From: Aldehydirespirator sp965220345
Lineage (GTDB): Bacteria > Actinomycetota > Acidimicrobiia > Acidimicrobiales > Aldehydirespiratoraceae
Assembly: GCA_965220345.1 (NCBI GenBank)
Contig: OZ244822.1
Location: 1,798,001-1,862,000, forward strand
Length of the DNA stretch: 64,000 nt
Reading direction: 5' to 3'
A program made the translations under genes and the position numbers. The notes under the pieces are model-generated. The model worked only from the letters and a program-made list of their open reading frames with translations, was not told the DNA's origin and did no database searches. How positions within the stretch are numbered: the first letter of the stretch is position 1; each line of letters begins with the position of its first letter. This document shows positions 56,795 through 64,000 of the stretch, in pieces.

Positions 56795-57385
56795 ATGGCT
56801 CCGTTGCGTATGGTGATCCTGGGACGCCAGGGCGCGGGTAAAGGGACACAGTCGCAGCGTCTCGTTGCTGAGTATGGGTGTGTCCATCTTTCGACTGGTG
56901 ACGCTTTGCGTGCTGCGGTGGCGGCAGGCACAGAACTAGGCCGCCAGGCTCAGGCGATCATGGATTCTGGTGGGCTAGTTGGTGATGACATTATCAACGG
57001 CATTGTGCGGGATCGTCTGACCGATGACGATGTTGTCTCCAACGGTGTGCTGCTTGACGGTTATCCGCGTACCGCCGAACAGGCTGACGCACTGGAGGAG
57101 ATACTTGAAGGCTTGGGTCAGCATCTTGATGTCGCTATCAACATTGAAGTGCCCATAGAGGAAGCCACCGAACGGATGCTCGCCCGAGGTCGCTCCGATG
57201 ACACTGTTGAGGCGATCCGTCGTCGTTTGCAGCTTTATGAGAAACAGACCGCGCCGCTGCTTGACTGGTTTCAAGCGCGCGGCCTGCTGGTTACTGTCGA
57301 CGGTGTCGGCTCGCTTGATGAAGTCTTCGACCGTGTGGTAACGGGTCTTAACAGTCTTAATAGAACAGTTGAAAAGAGCGCGTAG
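56795..57385 (+). CDS. adk: Adenylate kinase, short-lid form
   Basis: The 196-residue enzyme interconverts AMP, ADP and ATP. The P-loop is GRQGAGKGTQS (usual Pro replaced by Gln) and the AMP-binding STGDALR and DGYPRT motifs are present. The lid is short (RGRSDDTVEAIRRRL) and has no zinc cysteines, as in other actinobacteria. It follows secY by 8 bp. The map gene that often comes next is absent. Confidence 0.96.
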   Translation: MAPLRMVILGRQGAGKGTQSQRLVAEYGCVHLSTGDALRAAVAAGTELGRQAQAIMDSGGLVGDDIINGIVRDRLTDDDVVSNGVLLDGYPRTAEQADALEEILEGLGQHLDVAINIEVPIEEATERMLARGRSDDTVEAIRRRLQLYEKQTAPLLDWFQARGLLVTVDGVGSLDEVFDRVVTGLNSLNRTVEKSA

Positions 57386-57488
57386 TGGCAGGTTGTAGGC
57401 GCGGCTTGATGCAGGTAGCGTTGCCGTTTGGCCCTGAGCCGGTGGCGACGCGCGCCGACCGAGGCTAACCCCACAGGAGGACACAGCA

Positions 57489-57713
57489 CTGCCGAAACCG
57501 AAAGAAGACGCGATCGTATTGGAGGGAACCGTTACGGAGTCCCTCCCCAACGCAATGTTCCGTGTAGAACTCGAGAACGGCCACTTTGTGCTTGCACACA
57601 TCTCGGGCAAGATGCGGATGCATTACATCCGGATACTTCCCGGTGATCGTGTCCAGGTTGAAGTGACGCCGTATGACCTCCAGCGGGGTCGTATCACCTA
57701 CCGCTACAAGTAA
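57489..57713 (+). CDS. infA: Translation initiation factor IF-1, apparent CTG start
   Basis: This 74-residue OB-fold protein binds the 30S A site. The conserved N-terminus (L/M)PKPKEDAIVLEGTV is encoded from a CTG at 57489, 8 bases after a perfect AGGAGG (57475-57480). No ATG, GTG or TTG occurs in frame between an upstream stop (57435-57437) and TTG 57519, and that TTG would remove the first beta strand. The rest, HISGKMRMHYIRILPGDRV, is standard. A rare start codon on an initiation factor gene suggests autoregulation, as with AUU in infC; a sequencing error is the alternative. Confidence 0.9.
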   Translation: MPKPKEDAIVLEGTVTESLPNAMFRVELENGHFVLAHISGKMRMHYIRILPGDRVQVEVTPYDLQRGRITYRYK

Positions 57714-57755
57714 GCATCAATAAGTGAGCAATCAATCAGTGAGCATCAGTTATTC

Positions 57756-57869
57756 ATGAAAGTTCGACCTAGCGTCAAGAAGATGTGCGACCGTTGCAAG
57801 GTGATACGCCGGCGCGGGCGCGTAATGGTGATCTGCGACAACGCTCGCCACAAGCAGCGGCAGGGCTGA
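57756..57869 (+). CDS. rpmJ: 50S ribosomal protein L36
   Basis: This 37-residue protein starts MKVRPSVKKMCDRCKVIRRR and has the zinc ligands C11, C14, C27 and H32. It lies between infA and rpsM as usual. Confidence 0.97.
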   Translation: MKVRPSVKKMCDRCKVIRRRGRVMVICDNARHKQRQG

Positions 57870-57883
57870 GGAGGCGAAGGCTT

Positions 57884-58261
57884 ATGGCGCGATTTTCTGG
57901 TGTTGACATCCCTCGCGAGAAGCGGGTGGAGGTTTCACTTACCTACATCTTTGGCATCGGGCGAAGCACAGCTCAACAGATCTGTGAAGTCACCGAGGTG
58001 AACCCCGACACGCGGGTGCGTAATCTCACCGACGATGAAGTGACACGAATCAGGGGCTTCATTGATAGCAGCGTGCGAGTAGAGGGTGACCTGCGGCGCG
58101 AAGTCTCCCAAGACATCAAACGCAAAATAGAAATTGGCTGTTATCAGGGGCTGCGTCATCGTCGTGGGCTTCCAGTGAGGGGTCAGCGCACCCACACCAA
58201 CGCCCGCACCCGCAAAGGCCCGAAACGCACAGTGGCTGGCAAGAAGAAAGTCACGAAGTAG
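57884..58261 (+). CDS. rpsM: 30S ribosomal protein S13
   Basis: The 125-residue 30S head protein starts MARFSGVDIPREKRVEV; ATG 57884 follows ggaggcgaagg. The helix-two-turn-helix GIGRSTAQQIC and the basic tail ending GPKRTVAGKKK are present. Confidence 0.98.
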   Translation: MARFSGVDIPREKRVEVSLTYIFGIGRSTAQQICEVTEVNPDTRVRNLTDDEVTRIRGFIDSSVRVEGDLRREVSQDIKRKIEIGCYQGLRHRRGLPVRGQRTHTNARTRKGPKRTVAGKKKVTK

Positions 58262-58273
58262 GCGACTAGGGCT

Positions 58274-58669
58274 ATGGCGAAACCATCAGACAAGAAGCGC
58301 ACCCGCAAACGCGAGCGCAAGAATGTGACACACGGCGTGGCGCACATCAAGAGTTCGTTCAACAATACGATCATCACCATCACCGACCTGAAAGGCAATG
58401 TGGTGTCGTGGGCTTCGGCTGGCAATGTCGGGTTCAAAGGCTCACGCAAGTCCACACCTTTCGCTGCGCAAATGGCAGCTGAGCAAGCCGCCCGCAAAGC
58501 AATGGAGCACGGCTTGCGCAAGGTTGACGTGCAGGTGAAAGGCCCTGGGTCGGGCCGTGAGACCGCTATCAGGTCCATCCAGAACATCGGCATTGACGTG
58601 ACCGGTATCACCGATGTCACACCAGTGCCGCACAACGGCTGTCGCCAGCCCAAGCGTAGAAGGGTCTGA
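58274..58669 (+). CDS. rpsK: 30S ribosomal protein S11
   Basis: The 131-residue platform protein has AHIKSSFNNTIITITDLKG (in part) and the C-terminal DVTPVPHNGCRQPKRRRV. Normal length. Confidence 0.98.
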   Translation: MAKPSDKKRTRKRERKNVTHGVAHIKSSFNNTIITITDLKGNVVSWASAGNVGFKGSRKSTPFAAQMAAEQAARKAMEHGLRKVDVQVKGPGSGRETAIRSIQNIGIDVTGITDVTPVPHNGCRQPKRRRV

Positions 58670-58670
58670 C

Positions 58671-59288
58671 GTGTCGCGTTATACAGGACCAAAAGCGCGC
58701 GTGTCGCGTCGGCTCAACACCAACATCTGGGGCACTAAAGGCGAGGCCATAGCCCTTGATCGTCGGCCTTACCCGCCGGGTGAAAGCGGCCGCTCGCGCC
58801 GTCGCGGCAACCCGTCGGAGTTCTTGGTGCAAATGTCAGAGAAGCAGAAAGCTCGCCACACCTACGGGCTGACCGAGCGTCAGTTCCGCAACTTGTTCGC
58901 CGAAGCCAACAGGCGCCAAGGCGTTACCGGCGAGAACATGCTGCAGTTCCTAGAACTACGACTCGACAACTTCATTTATCGCATGGGCTGGGGTGCGACA
59001 CGCCCCCAAGCCCGCCAACTGGTTAACCACGGCCATGTAAACGTCAACGGATCACGGGTCACTATCCCCAGCTACCGGCTGCGTAAAGGTGATGTGGTCG
59101 ATTTGCGTGACAAGATCCGCAACTCGGCGACGGTCCAGTGGAATGTTGACGTGCTCGACCGAAACCCGCCAGCATGGATCGACCGCGGTGAAGATAACTA
59201 CACCGCCACAGTGCGTGAACTGCCTCTGCGTGAGCAGATTGATGTTCCGATCCGTGAACAGCTCATCGTTGAGCTGTACTCCAAGTAA
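58671..59288 (+). CDS. rpsD: 30S ribosomal protein S4
   Basis: The 205-residue assembly protein starts at GTG 58671 (MSRYTGPKARVSRRL), one base after rpsK; the open frame upstream overlaps rpsK. The N-terminus has no zinc cysteines. The S4 RNA-binding domain RLDNFIYRMGWGATRPQARQLVNHGHV is present in part. Confidence 0.98.
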   Translation: MSRYTGPKARVSRRLNTNIWGTKGEAIALDRRPYPPGESGRSRRRGNPSEFLVQMSEKQKARHTYGLTERQFRNLFAEANRRQGVTGENMLQFLELRLDNFIYRMGWGATRPQARQLVNHGHVNVNGSRVTIPSYRLRKGDVVDLRDKIRNSATVQWNVDVLDRNPPAWIDRGEDNYTATVRELPLREQIDVPIREQLIVELYSK

Positions 59289-59306
59289 GTAACTCAAGGA
59301 GTCCTC

Positions 59307-60275
59307 ATGCTTGTAATGCAGCGTCCCACCGTTGAAGCGTTTGGGTTGACCGACGACAATCGCCAGCAGTTCGCGATCGGTCCTCTTGAGCCCGGCTTCG
59401 GTTACACGCTCGGCAACTCACTGCGTCGCACGCTGCTGTCGTCGATACCCGGCGCGGCTGTCACCCAAGCGCGTTTTGACGGTGCCTTGCACGAGTTCGC
59501 CACCATCAAGGGCGTGGTCGAAGATGTTACCGACATCATCTTGAATCTCAAGGATCTGGTGCTGTTGGTTATGAGCGATGATCCAGTCACTTTGCGGCTT
59601 GATGCTCGAGGTCCTGCTGAAGTCACTGCTGGCGACATTCAAGAACATCCCGACGTGAAGATCCTCAACCCTGATGCTCCGATCGCTACTGTCAACAAGG
59701 GTGGCCGTCTCGCCCTTGACATAACCGTGGCTCAAGGGCGTGGCTACGTTTCAGCCGAAGAGAACAAGGAACTGACTGCCGCAATCGGAGTGATCCCAGT
59801 GGATTCGATCTACTCGCCGGTGAGGCGCGTGGCTTTCAACGTTGAGGCCACTCGAGTAGAGCAGTCCACCGACTATGACCGGCTGGTGCTTGACATTGAA
59901 ACCGACGGGTCGATCTCGCCGATGGAGGCGGTTGCGTCTGCTAGCGCCACGCTGCGAAACCTGATCGGGCTGGTTGAAGATTTGAGTGACGCCCCTCAGG
60001 GTCTAGAACTGGCTGAAGTGATGTATACGACCTCGGTTGAGGCCGAGGCTGAGATCAGCATTGAGGACCTTGATCTGCCTGAAAGGCCGAGTAACTGCCT
60101 GCTGAAAGTTAAGATCAACACGCTCAGCGATCTGCTTGAACGAACCCCCGAAGATTTACTGGCTATCACCAACTTCGGCGAGAAAAGCCTTGATGAAGTT
60201 ATCGCCAAGCTTGACGAGATGGGCTTGTCGCTGCGAGAGTCTTCAGGATACGAAAATGCCAGCACGCCCGCGTAA
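59307..60275 (+). CDS. rpoA: RNA polymerase alpha subunit
   Basis: The 322-residue subunit has the assembly domain (EPGFGYTLGNSLRRTLLSSIPGAAV in part, about residues 28-52) and the C-terminal domain (about 250-312) with NCLLKVKINTLSDLLERTPEDLL and NFGEKSLDEV. It overlaps rplQ by 20 bases. Confidence 0.98.
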   Translation: MLVMQRPTVEAFGLTDDNRQQFAIGPLEPGFGYTLGNSLRRTLLSSIPGAAVTQARFDGALHEFATIKGVVEDVTDIILNLKDLVLLVMSDDPVTLRLDARGPAEVTAGDIQEHPDVKILNPDAPIATVNKGGRLALDITVAQGRGYVSAEENKELTAAIGVIPVDSIYSPVRRVAFNVEATRVEQSTDYDRLVLDIETDGSISPMEAVASASATLRNLIGLVEDLSDAPQGLELAEVMYTTSVEAEAEISIEDLDLPERPSNCLLKVKINTLSDLLERTPEDLLAITNFGEKSLDEVIAKLDEMGLSLRESSGYENASTPA

Positions 60276-60609
60276 GGGGCCTCGTTTCGGGGGAAGCAGC
60301 CGCCATCAGAAGCTGATGATGGCGAACTTGGTGGCATCCTTGATCGCAGCTGAAGCGATCACCACTACCGAAGCCAAGGCCAAGGCTGTGCGCCCGATCG
60401 CCGAGAAGATGATCACCAAAGCCCGCCGTGGGGGAGTTCACAACCATCGCCAAGTGGTGAAGTTCTTAGGTGACCGTGAGATGGCATCTAAGCTTTTTGA
60501 TGAGATCGGGCCTCGCTACCTGGATCGTCCCGGCGGCTACACCCGCATTCTTAAACTCGGCCCCCGCCACGGTGATAACGCTCCCATGGCGCGCATTGAA
60601 CTCGTTTAG
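60256..60609 (+). CDS. rplQ: 50S ribosomal protein L17
   Basis: The 117-residue protein begins MPARPRKGPRFGGSSRHQKLM (in part). ATG 60256 lies in the end of rpoA. Normal core with AIITTEAKAK-like AITTTEAKAKAVRP. It ends the alpha operon. Confidence 0.98.
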   Translation: MPARPRKGPRFGGSSRHQKLMMANLVASLIAAEAITTTEAKAKAVRPIAEKMITKARRGGVHNHRQVVKFLGDREMASKLFDEIGPRYLDRPGGYTRILKLGPRHGDNAPMARIELV

Positions 60610-60705
60610 AGCATTCGCCTTACAAGGTTTGGGGCACTGACAAAAAGCCACTCTCGGAACCGGGAAGTCTCAGCTATCCCAGAAGACCCGAAAAACTCTG
60701 GGAGC

Positions 60706-61485
60706 TTGAAGAGCTTTGGCTCTGGCAACTTGGTGCGGGTGCGTATGACTGTTGCCTATGACGGTTCACAGTTCTACGGTTTCGCTCATAATCCTGATGT
60801 GCCTACGGTTGCTGGAGTCCTCAGCGATGCTTTGAGTCGTGTTCTGCGATCAGCCGTGGACATCGTTTGTGCCGGGCGCACTGACCGTGGTGTGCATGCT
60901 CGGGCTCAGGTGATCTCGTTTGACGCGCCGAAGCAGCGAGTCGATCCGCCGCGGCTCATACGCGCTGTTAACCGCATGTGCGCTCCCTATATCGCGGTTT
61001 CACAGGCTAGTATCGTGGCTGATGATTTCAACGCTCGCCACAGCTGCACCGGCAGGGTTTACCGCTACCGGATACTCAACTCGGTGACCCCTGATCCGCT
61101 GGCAGCCGCCCAAAGCTGGCATGTCGAACACAGACTTGACCTTGCAGACATGCGCGCTGCGGCGGATCTGCTGGTCGGTGATCACGACTTCAGTTCTTTC
61201 TGTCGCAAGAATCCCTCTAAGCCCACTCAGTCATTGGTACGCACCGTGCGTCGTGTCGTGTGGTGGAGAGAAGGCGACTTCGTAGTGTTTGAGATTGAGG
61301 CAAGGTCTTTTTGTCATCAGATGGTGCGTTCGCTGGTGTCGCTGTTGGTTTCGGTGGGCTCGGGTCGCCGCAAGCCTGGTGCTGTGGCTGAGATCATTGC
61401 GGCGCGTGACCGCAGCGCCACCCCTTCGCCTGCGCCACCTCAGGGCCTGGTGCTCTGGGATGTCCTCTACGACAAGACCGCTTAG
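60706..61485 (+). CDS. truA: tRNA pseudouridine synthase A
   Basis: The 259-residue enzyme makes pseudouridine at positions 38-40 of the tRNA anticodon arm. Catalytic Asp is in CAGRTDRGVHARAQ, and MTVAYDGSQFYGFA and FCHQMVRSLV are present. The start is uncertain: TTG 60706 is the longest frame, while GTG 60733 or ATG 60745 would start closer to the conserved strand and may be right. Confidence 0.95.
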   Translation: MKSFGSGNLVRVRMTVAYDGSQFYGFAHNPDVPTVAGVLSDALSRVLRSAVDIVCAGRTDRGVHARAQVISFDAPKQRVDPPRLIRAVNRMCAPYIAVSQASIVADDFNARHSCTGRVYRYRILNSVTPDPLAAAQSWHVEHRLDLADMRAAADLLVGDHDFSSFCRKNPSKPTQSLVRTVRRVVWWREGDFVVFEIEARSFCHQMVRSLVSLLVSVGSGRRKPGAVAEIIAARDRSATPSPAPPQGLVLWDVLYDKTA

Positions 61486-61486
61486 C

Positions 61487-61549
61487 TGAGCGAGTCTGAG
61501 CGAGTCTGAGGGAGCCTTAAGGGAGTCTGAGTGAGCCTTAGCGAGTCAG
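61487..61549. repeat. 10-bp microrepeats between truA and glmM
   Basis: About six degenerate copies of gagcgagtct lie in the convergent gap and run into the last codons of glmM. No hairpin terminator is evident. Confidence 0.6.
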
Positions 61550-62911
61550 GATGGCGGTAACACGAGCAGCGATGCGTTCGGCGGTCTCGTTGGCCGTTGT
61601 TAGATCCACTGCTTCGACCATCACTCTCACTAGCGGCTCGGTGCCTGACGGTCGCAGCAGTACCCGGCCCGAGTCACCCAGTCGCTCGGCGGCTTCAGCA
61701 GCTATAGGTGCCAGCTCTGCTTCAAGAGTGTCGTCAGCGGTTCGCCCGGTGGGTAAAGGCACGCCGAGCAGCACCTGAGGCATTCGCGTCATTGCTGTAT
61801 CGGCCAGGCCGCGCAGATCGTTACCAGAGCGTTTCACCGTATCCAGAAGCTGCACGGCAGTAAGTAAGCCATCGCCGGTGGTAGCCAGGTCACGGAAGAT
61901 TAAATGACCGGACTGCTCACCTCCAAGCAGCAGTTGCCTCTGCTCTAGGGCCGCTAGCACATGACGGTCACCAACCGGGGTCTCCACAATGTCGATACCT
62001 CGAGCCGCCAGCGCTTGCCTGAAGCCGAGATTTGTCATCACTGTCACCACCACAGCCGCATCTTTGAGCAGCTCGCGGCTGGCTCTATCAAGAGCGCATA
62101 TTGCGAGTATCTGGTCGCCGTCAACCAGATCACCTTCAGCATCAACTGCCAGCACACGGTCGGCATCGCCATCGAAAGCCAAGCCAGCGTCAGCACCAGA
62201 GGAGATCACCGCTGTCTGCAAGCTTTCGGGGTGCAGCGACCCGCAAGCGTCGTTGATGTTGTAGCCGTCGGGTGAAGCGTGGATCGTCTGCACTTCGGCA
62301 CCGAGCTGGCGCAGGCACTCTGGAGCAGAACGCCAAGCAGCACCGTTGGCTGCGTCTACCACGATTCGCAGGTCTTTCAGGTTTCTTCCTGCGATACTGT
62401 CAACCACTGCTGTGATATGTCGCTGCCTAGCGTTGTCCTCTTGGTTGTCTTGCTCTCTCGTCTGGCTTTCTGTTGGCAAGCTCTCTGTTGGCAAGTTTTC
62501 TGTTGGCAGGCTGTCTGATGACAGGCTTTCAGCAAGCACGCTCTCAATTTCATGCTGGGCTTCGTCAGCTAGCTTGTGTCCGCCGTTAGCGAACAGCTTG
62601 ACCCCGTTGTCGTGCCAGCGGTTATGCGACGCAGACACCATCGCTCCAGCGACCTGCTCGTCGCTGCACCAGCGGGCCACAGCCGGAGTCGGCACAACCC
62701 CTAGGTCAACCACATAACCGTCAGCGCGCTGCACGCCACGGCAGAAGGCTGCCACAAGTTCAGGACCCGAAACCCTGGGATCACGACCAACCGCGAAGCT
62801 TGAGCCGCCCAGCACTCGCGCAGCGGCGTAGCCCAGCGCCTCAACAAATTGCGAGGTCAGATCGCTGCGTGTATCTCCACGCACCCCGTCGGTGCCGAAA
62901 GTCAAAGTCAT
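61538..62911 (-). CDS. glmM: Phosphoglucosamine mutase with a low-complexity insertion
   Basis: The 457-residue enzyme converts glucosamine-6-phosphate to the 1-phosphate for cell wall precursors. Ser95 in SASHNRW is the phosphorylated residue, and DGDADR binds Mg2+. The sugar-binding and phosphate-binding ends (GGEQSGHLIF, RPSGTEPLVRVMVE) are present. Residues about 129-163 are an insertion with repeats of (S/N)LPTE followed by a Gln/Asp/Glu-rich stretch; the matching DNA (62465-62530) has three to four 15-bp tandem units. It lies downstream of rpsI on the minus strand. Confidence 0.95.
   Translation of the reverse strand: MTLTFGTDGVRGDTRSDLTSQFVEALGYAAARVLGGSSFAVGRDPRVSGPELVAAFCRGVQRADGYVVDLGVVPTPAVARWCSDEQVAGAMVSASHNRWHDNGVKLFANGGHKLADEAQHEIESVLAESLSSDSLPTENLPTESLPTESQTREQDNQEDNARQRHITAVVDSIAGRNLKDLRIVVDAANGAAWRSAPECLRQLGAEVQTIHASPDGYNINDACGSLHPESLQTAVISSGADAGLAFDGDADRVLAVDAEGDLVDGDQILAICALDRASRELLKDAAVVVTVMTNLGFRQALAARGIDIVETPVGDRHVLAALEQRQLLLGGEQSGHLIFRDLATTGDGLLTAVQLLDTVKRSGNDLRGLADTAMTRMPQVLLGVPLPTGRTADDTLEAELAPIAAEAAERLGDSGRVLLRPSGTEPLVRVMVEAVDLTTANETAERIAARVTAILTR
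62465..62530. repeat. 15-bp tandem repeats inside glmM
   Basis: Units like tctgttggcaagc recur three to four times in frame and encode the LPTES/LPTEN repeats. Confidence 0.75.
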
Positions 62912-62948
62912 GGCTGCTGCGCGCTGGTGCGCTGCGGCTTCTGAGCGA

Positions 62949-63341
62949 TCAGCGTTTGCTGTACTGAGGAGCTTTGCGTGCCTTCTTGAGGCCGTATTTC
63001 TTGGATTCTTTCTTACGAGGATCGCGGGTCAGGTAACCAGCCTTTTTGAGAGTGTCGCGCAGTTCAGGCTCCAACTCGACAAGCCCGCGAGATATGCCCA
63101 GCCGCAACGCGCCAGCCTGACCGCTAGAGCCGCCACCATGAATTGTGGCTTCTACGTCGTAGCGGCTTTCGGTGGCAGTTTCGGTCAGTGGCTCAAGTAT
63201 CTGCATCTGATGCACACGCGACGGAAAGTAGTCCTCTGCATCGCGTCCGTTGATCACAACTTTGCCGCTGCCACTGCGCAACCGGACTCGGGCCACGGAT
63301 CGTTTGCGACGCCCAGTTGCCTGCACTAGCGGACTGCTCAT
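62949..63341 (-). CDS. rpsI: 30S ribosomal protein S9
   Basis: The 130-residue protein has TGRRKRSVARVRLRSGSGKVVING (in part) and the C-terminal KKARKAPQYSKR tail that reaches the P-site tRNA. It follows rplM by 38 bp on the same strand. Confidence 0.98.
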   Translation of the reverse strand: MSSPLVQATGRRKRSVARVRLRSGSGKVVINGRDAEDYFPSRVHQMQILEPLTETATESRYDVEATIHGGGSSGQAGALRLGISRGLVELEPELRDTLKKAGYLTRDPRKKESKKYGLKKARKAPQYSKR

Positions 63342-63379
63342 TTTGACATTACCTCTGTGATCGAAACGCCTGTCGGGCC

Positions 63380-63826
63380 CTATCGGGCCTGGGCGTGCTC
63401 AACTGCATATGGTTGAGGCTTCTGGGCGGTGTGTGGATGGGTGGGGCCTGCATAGACCTTGAGCTTGCGAATCTGTGCCCGGCCAAGCCTGGTCTTGGGA
63501 AGCATGCCGCGGATCGTGTCCCGCACGGCATCGTCAGGGCATCTCGCCAGTTTGGTGCCGTAACTCTCGCTGTGCAGACCGCCGGGGTAACCGGAATGCC
63601 GATGCACCTGCTTGGACTGGGCCTTGTTGGAGGTGAGCACAACCTTGTCAGCGTTGATGATCACCACATGGTCGCCTGTGTCGATGTGGGGCGCAAAGGT
63701 GGGCTTGTGCTTGCCTCTCAGCAAAGTCGCGACTTCGGTGGCGAGCCTGCCCAGCACCATGCCTTCGGCATCAACAAGGTGCCAGCTGCGCTGGATTTCA
63801 GAGGCTTTGGGTGTGTAGGTGGCCAC
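63380..63826 (-). CDS. rplM: 50S ribosomal protein L13
   Basis: The 148-residue protein starts MATYTPKASEIQRSWHLVDA at GTG after a gggag site and has GRLATEVATLLRGKHKPTFAPH in part. First gene of the rplM-rpsI-glmM group, which is inverted relative to truA. Confidence 0.97.
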   Translation of the reverse strand: MATYTPKASEIQRSWHLVDAEGMVLGRLATEVATLLRGKHKPTFAPHIDTGDHVVIINADKVVLTSNKAQSKQVHRHSGYPGGLHSESYGTKLARCPDDAVRDTIRGMLPKTRLGRAQIRKLKVYAGPTHPHTAQKPQPYAVEHAQAR

Positions 63827-63942
63827 GCTGGCTCCCAGAGTTTTTCGTGCTTTGATCGGCTCCTTTAGGCCAGCTATGCAAGCTGCCGTTTGAGCCGACT
63901 CCTCAGGCTAGGGCTGAGATACCAGAACGCCAATCATTGCTC

Positions 63943-63983
63943 AGTGTTTTGTGCTTAGTGTTTTGTGATCACTGTTTGTGATC
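63943..63983. repeat. 14-bp tandem repeats upstream of rplM
   Basis: agtgttttgtg occurs at 63943-63953 and 63957-63967, with a shortened third copy at 63971-63980; gatcac/gtgatc (63967-63983) forms an inverted repeat. The array is about 120 bp before rplM, in its probable promoter region. Confidence 0.6.
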
Positions 63984-64000
63984 CCAGTAGTTCTACGAAT

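Overview
The window is a stretch of a high-G+C actinobacterial chromosome, most likely from the class Acidimicrobiia or a close relative. This is inferred from the actinobacterial order trpT-secE-nusG-rplKAJL-rpoBC, type-Z S14, a short-lid adenylate kinase, many GTG starts and ATGA overlaps, and a SigE-like sigma/zinc anti-sigma pair. No 16S gene is present to confirm it. Most of the window is the core transcription and translation supercluster, interrupted by two accessory blocks.

Layout. 1-4552: the 3' end of gatB, then ilvB-ilvN-ilvC behind a leader region with a valine-rich 15-codon leader peptide. 4593-4805: tRNA-Thr and tRNA-Met. 4806-20641: accessory block 1, between metT and trpT, which are near neighbours in many actinobacteria. 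It holds a 2.1-kb island bounded by a 28-bp repeat of the tRNA-Met 3' end, a LacI-controlled sugar ABC importer with a GH63-like hydrolase, an unrecognised two-gene module (about 138 and 1461 codons), and an ECF sigma/anti-sigma pair. 20642-37778: trpT, secE, nusG, rplK, rplA, rplJ, rplL, a phosphatase gene, rpoB, rpoC, rpsL, rpsG, fusA, tuf, rpsJ.

37779-45538: accessory block 2 separates rpsJ from rplC. It holds a DUF4143-type ATPase gene flanked by short repeats, an AI-2E-family permease, an MBL-fold hydrolase, and a two-gene set encoding a CYP51-type sterol 14-demethylase and an ERG24/DHCR7-type sterol reductase. 45539-60609: the S10, spc and alpha operons from rplC to rplQ, including rpmJ and an infA that appears to start at CTG. 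60706-63826: truA, then glmM, rpsI and rplM on the opposite strand.

How the parts work together. The ilv genes carry out the first two common steps of branched-chain amino acid synthesis, probably under attenuation by valine supply. The ABC operon imports a sugar or glycoside that the co-transcribed hydrolase can cleave, repressed by the divergent LacI protein at a perfect 26-bp palindrome. CYP51 and the C14-type reductase catalyse consecutive steps after lanosterol formation in sterol synthesis; no squalene epoxidase or sterol cyclase lies in the window. The remaining genes build RNA polymerase, the Sec channel and the ribosome.

The points most worth a second look are the sterol gene pair, the 138/1461-codon module, the loss of all four cysteines of the second zinc site of RpoC, the CTG start of infA, the valine leader peptide, the chimeric tRNA remnant, and long acidic tails on L4, L22 and L30. 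Short tandem duplications recur across the window.
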